A stretch of 7,788 bases of DNA from Alphaproteobacteria bacterium (GTDB lineage Bacteria; Pseudomonadota; Alphaproteobacteria; Sphingomonadales; Sphingomonadaceae): contig JAGWQR010000313.1 of assembly GCA_028869975.1 (NCBI GenBank), forward strand, positions 1-7,788, read 5' to 3'. The notes beneath the pieces were generated by a model, which did not search any database, was not told the origin of the DNA, and saw only the letters and a program-made list of their open reading frames with translations. Positions within the stretch are counted from its first letter, which is position 1. Each line of letters begins with the position of its first letter. The translations under genes were made by a program, and so were the position numbers. This document shows, piece by piece, positions 1 through 6,317 of this stretch.

Positions 1-1053
1 CTTGAGCCATGGTACGAAACGGACGAAGTGCGCTCGGCGTTCGCCTTTGATGCTGTGGTCGGCAGCTATGCGGGCGTCTCAACGCCGGGCTCAGCTTATG
101 TCTTGCTCCACCATGTCTTTGGCGAGATCAATGGCAAGAAGGGCATGTGGGGCCATTCGGTCGGCGGTATGGGCGCGATCACACAGGCGATGGCCAAGGC
201 ATGTGAACTGGCAGGCGTTGAGATTTCGCTTGAAGCTCCAGTTGCAAAACTGCTGACCGATGGCGGAAAAGTCAGTGGCGTCAGGCTCGAATCGGGCGAG
301 GAGATCGCCGCACCCATCGTTGCGGCCAATGTTGGCCCCGCCTTGCTCTATCGGCAACTGGTGGAGGCGGGCGATCTCTCACCCGAATTCCGCAAACGCA
401 TTGCCAACTTCAAAACAGGATCTGGCACGTTCCGGATGAATGTCGCACTTTCGGAACTCCCAGATTTCAGCGTGCTGCCGGGCAGGGAACAGGCCGAGCA
501 TCACACGGCAGGCATCATCATTGCGCCGGGGTTGGACTATATGGACGCGGCTTATGATGATGCACTCAAACATGGCTGGTCACGCAAACCGATTGTCGAG
601 ATCAAGTTGCCAACCACGGTGGATGACAGCCTGGCGCCGCCGGGCCAGCATATCGCCTCACTTTTCTGTCAGCAATTTGCGCCGAAACTCCCGGACGCGC
701 GGAGTTGGGACGATGCACGTGAGGAAGTGGCTGATCTCATAATTGATTCTGTCACCGAGCATGCGCCCAACTTCAAGAACGCCATTATTGCGCGGCAAAT
801 CCACTCGCCTCTCGATCTGGAGCGCAAATTCGGGCTGATCGATGGTGATATTTTTCATGGTCGCATGTCGCTGGAGCAAATCTGGGCGGCGAGACCAATG
901 CTCGGCCATGGCGATTATCGGGGGCCGATCAAGGGCCTGTATATGTGCGGATCGGGCACGCACCCAGGGGGCGGCGTTACCGGTGCACCAGGGCATAATG
1001 CCGCGCAAGGAATCTTAAGGGATAGCAAACTGTTAAGAAGATTTTTTAGCTAA
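1..1053 (+). CDS. FAD-dependent oxidoreductase, phytoene dehydrogenase/PYROXD2-like (5' truncated)
   Basis: The reading frame is open from the first base and gives 350 residues before a TAA, so the true start and the N-terminal FAD-binding Rossmann motif lie to the left of the window. The visible part carries the typical late region of the COG1233 phytoene desaturase-like flavoproteins: a GGMGAITQAMAKACELAG segment near residues 55-72, a substrate-domain middle, and the closing block GLYMCGSGTHPGGGVTGAPG near residues 312-331, which in this family lines the flavin. Bacterial members have somewhat over 500 residues, so roughly the last two thirds are seen. Family members oxidise or reduce carotenoid-like or other hydrophobic substrates; human PYROXD2 is a mitochondrial homologue of unclear substrate. 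No carotenoid genes are visible nearby, so the substrate is unknown. The last 9 or so residues lie past the conserved end, use rare AT-rich codons (TTA, AGA) and overlap the convergent transporter gene. Confidence 0.88.
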   Translation, partial: LEPWYETDEVRSAFAFDAVVGSYAGVSTPGSAYVLLHHVFGEINGKKGMWGHSVGGMGAITQAMAKACELAGVEISLEAPVAKLLTDGGKVSGVRLESGEEIAAPIVAANVGPALLYRQLVEAGDLSPEFRKRIANFKTGSGTFRMNVALSELPDFSVLPGREQAEHHTAGIIIAPGLDYMDAAYDDALKHGWSRKPIVEIKLPTTVDDSLAPPGQHIASLFCQQFAPKLPDARSWDDAREEVADLIIDSVTEHAPNFKNAIIARQIHSPLDLERKFGLIDGDIFHGRMSLEQIWAARPMLGHGDYRGPIKGLYMCGSGTHPGGGVTGAPGHNAAQGILRDSKLLRRFFS

Positions 1054-2331
1054 ATAGTTGAAGTAATAGAGCGGGATAACGGTCGCCATCAGCAACAATG
1101 AATCGCGCACCGCTTCCCACCCCGTTCCCCATATGACCCAGAATGAAAAGGCGAGGGCGATCAGTGCCGGCATCCGCACAATTCCGCGCATAATCAACGC
1201 ACAGCACACGCCCACATAGAGCCAGAGGTTAGAGGCCGTTGTCACCGTCTGCATGAAATCAAGCAGGCCGCTCGTGGTCTGTCCTCGTCCGAACAGGATC
1301 ATTGCGCATGACGTCCCGCTGGAGAGCAACAACAGCCGCACAGGGACATCGCGGCCGCTCAACCGTGTAAATGCTTTTGGCAGCAGCCCGGCGCGCGCCA
1401 TCCCCAACGGCAGTTCGGCATTAATGAGCAGCCAGCCATTGAGCGCACCAATCGCAGCAATGGCCACGAACAGCGACACCACCGGCCCGACACCGTGGCC
1501 AAGATAGGTTTCCAGAAAGAACGCCACCGGCGCACCAGATGTGCGCAGTGCGGCATTGGGCAGGGCAAGGAGTATTCCGGTGCAAAGGATGAGATATAGT
1601 CCGCCGGTCAATCCGGTACCCAGCATCATCGCGCGCGGCACATTATGTGCAGGTTCGCGAACCATTCCGGCAACCACTGCAACCCCTTCGAAGCCGAGCA
1701 TGGCAAAAAATATATATCCGATCGCATGAGTTATAGTCGGAATTTGCAGCGGCACATGAGGTTGGACCTCGGTAAGCATACCGTGAGCGCCCAGCCACAT
1801 GACGACGAGCAAAGCCACAATCAGCGGGATCAGTTTGAGCACAGTCGAAACAAGCTGAAACCAGCCAACCCCGCGCGCACCACCTAGATTGAGCACAGTC
1901 AGTCCCCAGAGAATGATATTGGCGCTCATGATGAGTATATCGGTATTGGCTGCAAGCTTCGGGAATACCAGAGCCAGATAGCGCACCGCGCCCAGCGCGT
2001 AAAATGCGTTTGCCGAGCAATTTGATGCCCAGTAACTCCACCCAATCAGAACACCGGGAATTGGCCCGAGTGCGCGCGTACACATCGTAACAGCGCCGTC
2101 CGCATCGGGCATGGCCTGTGTTAACTTTCCAATCAGCCAGGCGAGCAGCATCGCACCGGCAATGGCGCAACTCCATCCTGCCACACTAACCATGCCGAAT
2201 CGCGCAATCTGTCCGGGCAGCAGGAAAATGCCGGGCCCGATCATCCCGCCAACAGCGAGTGCAGCCGCCATCGGCAGACCATAAGGCCGACGATTGTCCA
2301 CACCTTGTGTTCGTGCACTATTTATTTTCAT
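1033..2331 (-). CDS. APC-family amino acid/polyamine transporter, AdiC-like
   Basis: This encodes a 432-residue, very hydrophobic inner-membrane protein with about 12 predicted membrane segments, the normal size for the basic amino acid/polyamine antiporter (APA) group. The first helix has the unwound motif GGMIGPGIFLLPG (residues 28-40), equivalent to GSGVFLLP in E. coli AdiC. Compared from memory with AdiC, the gating Glu208 corresponds to E215 (LGFEGVAVVAG), Asn101 to N108, Tyr93 to Y100 and Trp293 to W300 (GALNGW). AdiC Ser26, Ala96, Cys97 and Trp202 are replaced by P33, S103, N104 and F209. The fold and exchange mechanism are therefore well supported, but arginine/agmatine as substrate is not. 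It lies downstream of purD on the same strand but 116 bp away, so it probably has its own promoter. Its ribosome site is weak (AGAG about 3 bases before ATG). Its 3' end overlaps the convergent oxidoreductase by 21 bp. Confidence 0.87.
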   Translation of the reverse strand: MKINSARTQGVDNRRPYGLPMAAALAVGGMIGPGIFLLPGQIARFGMVSVAGWSCAIAGAMLLAWLIGKLTQAMPDADGAVTMCTRALGPIPGVLIGWSYWASNCSANAFYALGAVRYLALVFPKLAANTDILIMSANIILWGLTVLNLGGARGVGWFQLVSTVLKLIPLIVALLVVMWLGAHGMLTEVQPHVPLQIPTITHAIGYIFFAMLGFEGVAVVAGMVREPAHNVPRAMMLGTGLTGGLYLILCTGILLALPNAALRTSGAPVAFFLETYLGHGVGPVVSLFVAIAAIGALNGWLLINAELPLGMARAGLLPKAFTRLSGRDVPVRLLLLSSGTSCAMILFGRGQTTSGLLDFMQTVTTASNLWLYVGVCCALIMRGIVRMPALIALAFSFWVIWGTGWEAVRDSLLLMATVIPLYYFNYLAKKSS

Positions 2332-2358
2332 CGCTCTGCATCATGATGTTAACCCCGG

Positions 2359-2373
2359 TGCAAAGAAATGCAA
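2359..2373 (-). repeat. Direct repeat TTGCA-N5-TTGCA, 10-bp phase
   Basis: On the reverse strand two TTGCA copies are spaced exactly 10 bp apart, one helical turn, about 28-42 bp before the transporter start. Such spacing is typical of tandem sites for response regulators or activators, but no known consensus is recognised and a five-base repeat may be coincidence. Confidence 0.25.
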
Positions 2374-2388
2374 GCCGTTTAATTTAAC

Positions 2389-2402
2389 ATAATATATATT
2401 AT
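2389..2402. repeat. 14-bp perfect palindrome ATAATATATATTAT
   Basis: The sequence reads identically on both strands over 14 bases and sits about 58 bp upstream of the transporter start codon. It could be an operator, or only part of an AT-rich promoter; pure A/T palindromes arise fairly easily by chance. Confidence 0.4.
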
Positions 2403-2447
2403 CGGATATTTTGATATGGCTACGGGCCTTCTCCAATCCCGCTTCAT

Positions 2448-3716
2448 TCAATGCTTACGCGCCATTTCACGTGAACCTATATCGCTACGGCAAAAGCCTT
2501 CGGGAAAATCTATCGCGGCGACTGCGGCATAGGCTTTGCCCTGTGCGTCAGCGACGTTTGTTGCGCAAGCTGTCACGCTCAGCACGCGGCCACCATCGGC
2601 AATCAGTGCGCCAGTGGCATCAAATCCGGTTCCGGCATGGAATATTCTTGCGTCACCCACATCCCCGATACTAATCAGCCCACCGCGCTGTGGCTGATCC
2701 GGATAACCGCGCGCGGCAAGCACAACCGTCAGCGCCGTATCATCACGCAACCGTACGGGCGGTTGGCTGGCCAGCGCTCCTGTGGCTGCCGCATAGAGCA
2801 ACGCAGCGAGATCACCCTCAAAGCGCATCATCAGCACCTGGCATTCAGGATCACCGAAACGGGTGTTGTATTCTATGAGCTTTGGCCCTTCGGCGGTCAA
2901 CATCAATCCGGCGAACAGCACCCCCGTAAACGGCACACCGCACCGCGACATATATTCTAGTGTTGGTCTAATAATATCGCGGAACACTACTGATTGTATG
3001 GATTTTGTAAAAAGCTTGGTTGGCGAATAGGCCCCCATACCGCCGGTGTTGGGACCAGTGTCGCCATCGCCGACGCGCTTATGATCCTGCGCGGCACCAA
3101 ACGGAATTGCGTGAGTACCATCACAAATAGCAAAAAAACTGACCTCTTCACCGTTCAGAAATTCCTCGATAACAATTGCAGCGCCCGCCTTGCCGAAATG
3201 CCCGTCAAACATCATGCGGATGGCAGCATTTGCCTCGTCCTTTGTTTGTGCGATGATAACACCCTTCCCCGCCGCAAGCCCATCAGCTTTGATGACCACG
3301 GGCAAACCAAAGCGCCCGACAGCCGCGAGCGCAGAGCCTGCGCTGTCAAACCGGGCATAGGCCGCCGTGGGGATTTTCATGGCGGCGCACATATCCTTGG
3401 TGAAACCCTTGGAGCCCTCAAGTTGCGCTGCTTTTGCACCCGGCCCGAACACAGCAATCCCGCCCGCGCGCAGTGAATCGGCCAACCCGTCGATCAGCGG
3501 CGCTTCCGGGCCGATCACGACCAGATCAATGCTGCGTTCTGTACAGATTGCCATGATAGCGGCATGATCTTTAACGTCACACGCTACACATTCCGCCTCC
3601 TGCGCAATCCCCGGATTGCCGGGTACAGCAATCAGCAAATCGCACGAAGGGGATTGCCTCAGCCGCCACGCCAGCGCATGTTCGCGTGCACCACCGCCAA
3701 TCAGTAAGATATTCAT
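2448..3716 (-). CDS. purD: Phosphoribosylamine-glycine ligase (GAR synthetase)
   Basis: PurD joins 5-phosphoribosylamine and glycine using ATP to make glycinamide ribonucleotide, the second step of cytoplasmic de novo purine synthesis. The 422 residues match the family length (E. coli about 429). The N-terminal domain starts MNILLIGGGAREHALAW and includes GNPG (33-36) and GPEAPL (69-74). The ATP-grasp domain follows, with VIKADGLAAGKGV (141-153), EEFLNGEEVSF (184-194), the glycine/PRA-site block from about 206 to 232 ending GPNTGGMGAYSP, and the metal-binding signature EYNTRFGDPECQVL (282-295). The C-terminal domain ends FCRSDIGSREMARKH as usual. The start is supported by AAGG (3723-3726) six bases before ATG and by family length. 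The gene is complete with no frameshift. Residues about 232-258 fall in a locally AT-rich stretch. It is divergent from xseA with overlapping start codons, so its promoter must lie inside xseA. Confidence 0.98.
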   Translation of the reverse strand: MNILLIGGGAREHALAWRLRQSPSCDLLIAVPGNPGIAQEAECVACDVKDHAAIMAICTERSIDLVVIGPEAPLIDGLADSLRAGGIAVFGPGAKAAQLEGSKGFTKDMCAAMKIPTAAYARFDSAGSALAAVGRFGLPVVIKADGLAAGKGVIIAQTKDEANAAIRMMFDGHFGKAGAAIVIEEFLNGEEVSFFAICDGTHAIPFGAAQDHKRVGDGDTGPNTGGMGAYSPTKLFTKSIQSVVFRDIIRPTLEYMSRCGVPFTGVLFAGLMLTAEGPKLIEYNTRFGDPECQVLMMRFEGDLAALLYAAATGALASQPPVRLRDDTALTVVLAARGYPDQPQRGGLISIGDVGDARIFHAGTGFDATGALIADGGRVLSVTACATNVADAQGKAYAAVAAIDFPEGFCRSDIGSREMARKH

Positions 3717-3717
3717 G
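3714..3717. other. Overlapping divergent start codons (CATG) of purD and xseA
   Basis: The four-base palindrome CATG supplies ATG for purD on the reverse strand (3716-3714) and ATG for xseA on the forward strand (3715-3717). The two start codons share two bases, so there is no untranslated space between the genes. Each promoter and ribosome site must lie in the coding sequence of the other gene. The purD start is well supported; the xseA start is the better of the available choices but has only a weak ribosome site (AAGA at 3706-3709). Confidence 0.75.
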
Positions 3718-5196
3718 CCCTACCTTGCACCCGATCCTGTTTCCTCAGACCCCGCCGGCCCGACGCAGCGCCTGATAACCGAGAGTAGTCCCGGCGACAA
3801 CGCCCCTCCCCTCAGTATCAGCGAAATTGCTCAGGCGCTCAAACGGCATATCGAGAGCGGGTTCAGCCATATCCGGCTGCGCGGCGAGATTTCGGGCTGG
3901 AAACGCGCAGCGTCGGGCCATGCGTATTTTACGCTGAAAGACAGTGATGCCGCGATCGATGCGGTACTTTGGAAAGGCACGTCGGGGCGGCTGACGTTCC
4001 ATCCCGAGGATGGGCTTGATGTGATCGCAACCGGCAAAATCACTACCTATCCGGGGCGTTCGAAATATCAGATAGTGGTTGAGTCGCTTGAGCTAGCGGG
4101 CGAAGGCGCGCTGCTTGCGCTGCTTGAAAAAACCAAAGCGCGGCTGGCGGCGGAAGGTCTGTTTGCGCCCGCGCACAAACGCTCCCTGCCTGCGCTGCCA
4201 CACCGGATCGGTATCGTGACCTCGCCAACCGGGGCCGTAATTCATGATATTATCCACCGACTTGAGGCCCGTTTTCCGGTTGAGGTCATTGTCTGGCCGG
4301 TGCTGGTGCAGGGCAATGGATCGGCGCAGCAGGTGGTCGCCGCCGTCGAGGGCTTTTCTGCCTTGCCGCCCTCCGCGCGCCCTGACCTGGTGATTATTGC
4401 ACGCGGCGGAGGCTCGATCGAGGATCTATGGACGTTCAATGAGGAAATCGTGGTGCGTGCAATCGCCGCATCGTTGATCCCGACCATCTCGGCGGTTGGC
4501 CATGAAACCGACACGACTTTGGCCGATTATGCTGCCGATTTGCGTGCGCCTACCCCCACGGCGGCGGCAGAACTTGCGGTGCCGGTGCGCGCACAGCTTG
4601 CGGCTGCGATTGAGTCACTGCATCTGCGTTCTCTTAAAGCAATTTCTAATAAAGCAGAGCGTGCGCGGGAACGCTTTGAAGCGCAAGCGCGCCGTCTCCC
4701 CTCTGGCGATACGCTGCTCGGGCAGGTGCGTCAGCGGTTTGATGACAGGAGTGCCGCACTGGTTCGCGGGCTGGCGGACCGGATTGCCTTGTCGCGCCTC
4801 ATGCTGTCGGGCGTCTCGGCGGCACTGCGACCCGTAGTTTTGACCAACCGCCTTACCCTGAAACAGGAACGATTTTATCAACTTAATCAACATATTAAAC
4901 CTGATATATTGCAAACAAGATTAAGTGATGCGCGCACGCGACTGGAGCAGACCTGGCGGCTCGCGCAATCCTTTCACCCTGATCGGCCCCTTGCGTTGGG
5001 TTATGCACGGATTGAGACGCACCGGGGTGATACTGTCACGACTGCCCGTGCAGCACAGGCCGCCCGGCATCTCAGATTGCGCTTCCGTGATGGTGCCGTT
5101 GATACGATTGTTGACAGCAAAGATGTGTCACCTCCGCTTGAGCCGAAGCGCCCTCGTCCGTATAAGGACAAGTCTGTGCAGCCCAAATTACTGTAA
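3715..5196 (+). CDS. xseA: Exodeoxyribonuclease VII large subunit
   Basis: XseA is the catalytic subunit of exonuclease VII, which with several copies of XseB degrades single-stranded DNA from both ends during repair. The 493-residue product has a variable 32-residue lead, then an N-terminal OB-fold (about 33-125, starting LSISEIAQALKRHIE, with HAYFTLKD). The catalytic domain contains SPTGAVIHDI (170-179), ARGGGSIEDLWTFNEE (229-244) and SAVGHETDTTLADYAADLR (259-277). From memory the E. coli catalytic residues D155, R205, H238 and D241 correspond to D178, R230, H263 and D266; all are present. Residues about 295-415 form the charged helical region that carries XseB, followed by the small domain PLALGYARI. 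An in-frame ATG at 3616 would give 526 residues but its extra part is antisense purD sequence, so 3715 is chosen. No xseB is seen here; alphaproteobacteria usually keep it elsewhere. It is the first gene of a three-gene operon. Confidence 0.96.
   Translation: MPYLAPDPVSSDPAGPTQRLITESSPGDNAPPLSISEIAQALKRHIESGFSHIRLRGEISGWKRAASGHAYFTLKDSDAAIDAVLWKGTSGRLTFHPEDGLDVIATGKITTYPGRSKYQIVVESLELAGEGALLALLEKTKARLAAEGLFAPAHKRSLPALPHRIGIVTSPTGAVIHDIIHRLEARFPVEVIVWPVLVQGNGSAQQVVAAVEGFSALPPSARPDLVIIARGGGSIEDLWTFNEEIVVRAIAASLIPTISAVGHETDTTLADYAADLRAPTPTAAAELAVPVRAQLAAAIESLHLRSLKAISNKAERARERFEAQARRLPSGDTLLGQVRQRFDDRSAALVRGLADRIALSRLMLSGVSAALRPVVLTNRLTLKQERFYQLNQHIKPDILQTRLSDARTRLEQTWRLAQSFHPDRPLALGYARIETHRGDTVTTARAAQAARHLRLRFRDGAVDTIVDSKDVSPPLEPKRPRPYKDKSVQPKLL
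3723..3726 (-). promoter_or_regulatory. purD ribosome binding site (AAGG)
   Basis: On the reverse strand AAGG lies six bases ahead of the purD ATG and supports that start. The site falls inside codons 3-4 of the divergent xseA gene, so both functions constrain the same bases. Confidence 0.65.
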
Positions 5197-5205
5197 TTCT
5201 CTCAT

Positions 5206-5209
5206 AGGA
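5206..5209 (+). promoter_or_regulatory. Ribosome binding site for the DUF2093 gene (AGGA)
   Basis: AGGA lies eight bases before the ATG at 5218 and 14 before a second in-frame ATG at 5224, which favours 5218 as the start. It sits in the 21-bp gap after the xseA stop. Confidence 0.65.
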
Positions 5210-5217
5210 CAGCCCAA

Positions 5218-5436
5218 ATGCTGATGTCAAATTCAACCGGAAAACTTGCCAGGCTTCATTATATGGCCAATGGTTTCCGGCTTCTCGCACATGGCGATCA
5301 TGTCGTCTGTGCGGTAACCGGCGAAGCGATCCCGCTTGAAAGCCTGCGCTACTGGAGTATCGACAAGCAGGAGGCCTATGCCTCACCCGCTGCTGCCACG
5401 GCCGCTGCGCTCGGCAAGACGGAGTCGCGTGCATGA
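5218..5436 (+). CDS. DUF2093 family small protein
   Basis: This 72-residue protein is recognised as DUF2093, a small family conserved in alphaproteobacteria with no established function. The conserved core is visible as GDHVVCAVTGEAIPLESLRY (residues 26-45), followed by WSIDKQEAY (46-54), with a less conserved Ala-rich tail. It has no signal peptide and no membrane segment, so it is expected in the cytoplasm. There is one cysteine (C31), so it does not hold a full zinc knuckle by itself. The start has AGGA eight bases upstream. It follows xseA by 21 bp and overlaps the next gene by four bases (ATGA), so it is translated within the xseA operon. It is not XseB: the small exonuclease VII subunit is a helical coiled-coil protein, whereas this core looks like short strands and turns. 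Confidence 0.82.
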   Translation: MLMSNSTGKLARLHYMANGFRLLAHGDHVVCAVTGEAIPLESLRYWSIDKQEAYASPAAATAAALGKTESRA

Positions 5437-6308
5437 AAATGATGATATGGATTGCGCTGATGGGCTTGGGCATGGCAGCCAGTGGGCAGCAGCCGACACT
5501 CAACGATGCTGTCGCCCGGGCGGACACGCACCCGTTGCCTGTGACCAATATCGGCATTTTTCACCTTGCACGTGCCCCTGAACAGGGGATTTTGACACTG
5601 GGGCACGTTCCCGCAGGCACACAGCGCCTGGTCATTGATGGCCGCGAGGTGCATTTCGCTCCCGATGGCACATTCGCGATCGGTTTTGATCGCGATTATG
5701 CAACAACGGTGCTGATTTCGGCGTTCCAGCCGAATGGCGCGGTGGTGTCCGAACGCCTGCCGGTGCGCAAACATGCATGGCAGATTTCTCACCTGCCTGC
5801 CACAACCCGTAACCCGGTTTCTGATGCAGACTTCCAGGCGCGACGCCCTGCTGAAATCGCACAAATCGTTGCGGCGCGCGCCAATGTCAGTGATGCCTTT
5901 GGCTGGCGGCAGCATTTCATATGGCCCGCGCACGGACGCGTGTCAGATCTGTTCGGATCGCAGCGCATTTATGGAACCCTACCCGCTGCGCCGCATGGCG
6001 GAGTTGATGTCGCAATTCCGCAAGGCACGCCGATTGTCGCGCCCGCGCAGGGCATTGTCGTACTCGCCGCAGACCACCCGTTCACGCTCGAAGGCAATCT
6101 TCTGATGGTCGATCATGGCATGAGCGTGAACAGTGCGTTTCTGCACATGTCGCGAATTCTCGTTCACAAGGGCGATGTTGTGCATCAAGGGCAGTTGCTC
6201 GGCTATTCCGGCATGACCGGGCGCGCCACCGGTCCGCATCTCCATTGGGCGATGAAATGGATGGCAGAACGGGTCGATCCAATGTCTCTCACCGGGCCGA
6301 TGCGCTGA
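5433..6308 (+). CDS. Exported M23 family metallopeptidase (LytM-type)
   Basis: This 291-residue protein belongs to the zinc-dependent peptidases that cut peptide cross-bridges of peptidoglycan in the periplasm. It starts with a short signal peptide (MKMMIWIALMGLGMAASG, likely cleaved near residue 18; no lipobox cysteine). A domain of about residues 25-125 of unknown role follows, then the catalytic domain (about 165-285). The LytM zinc and catalytic residues are all present: HGGVD (H188, D192), H238 in FLHMS, and HLH (269-271) in TGRATGPHLHW. It is therefore predicted to be active rather than one of the degenerate LytM activators. GGAG-like GGAG (5421-5424) lies eight bases before the ATG, and the ATG overlaps the DUF2093 stop (ATGA), which implies coupled translation. 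It ends only nine bases from the convergent PhlG-like gene. The exact bond cut cannot be told from sequence. Confidence 0.93.
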   Translation: MKMMIWIALMGLGMAASGQQPTLNDAVARADTHPLPVTNIGIFHLARAPEQGILTLGHVPAGTQRLVIDGREVHFAPDGTFAIGFDRDYATTVLISAFQPNGAVVSERLPVRKHAWQISHLPATTRNPVSDADFQARRPAEIAQIVAARANVSDAFGWRQHFIWPAHGRVSDLFGSQRIYGTLPAAPHGGVDVAIPQGTPIVAPAQGIVVLAADHPFTLEGNLLMVDHGMSVNSAFLHMSRILVHKGDVVHQGQLLGYSGMTGRATGPHLHWAMKWMAERVDPMSLTGPMR

Positions 6309-6317
6309 GTTATATGG

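Larger units (their letters stand above)
2332..2447 (-). promoter_or_regulatory. AT-rich intergenic region, probable transporter promoter
   Basis: This is the only real intergenic gap of the window, between the purD stop and the transporter start on the same strand. Its central part is much richer in A+T than the genes around it. On the reverse strand it contains several hexamers one base from the sigma-70 -10 consensus (GATAAT, TATATT, TATTAT, within 2389-2403), but I find no convincing -35 partner at 16-18 bases. It also contains inverted ATGTTAA (2346-2352) and TTAACAT (2384-2390), a TTGCA direct repeat and a 14-bp palindrome. No hairpin followed by a T run is seen for ending purD transcription. 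Promoter function is inferred from position and base composition. Confidence 0.5.

Noticed and set aside
1643..2176. 177-residue reverse-strand open frame in another frame of the transporter
   Set aside because: It overlaps the well-supported membrane protein on the same strand and is rich in Arg, Cys and Ser without any motif.
2403..2447. Intrinsic terminator after purD
   Set aside because: I looked for a GC stem followed by T residues on the reverse strand and found only three-base pairings, which is not enough.
2994..3476. 160-residue forward open frame
   Set aside because: It is fully antisense to conserved PurD motifs and has no recognisable domain or ribosome site.
3616..3714. Upstream in-frame extension of xseA giving 526 residues
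   Set aside because: The added residues are the antisense of the purD N-terminal coding region, do not look like XseA, and would need a 101-bp overlap. The ATG at 3715 gives a sensible family length.
5218..5436. The small gene after xseA as xseB
   Set aside because: Its sequence matches DUF2093, not the helical XseB family; no long amphipathic helices or XseB-like Leu/Glu pattern are present.
5376..5933. 185-residue reverse-strand open frame
   Set aside because: It lies antisense to the DUF2093 and M23 peptidase genes, has the Cys/His/Arg-rich composition of a shadow frame, and shows no domain.
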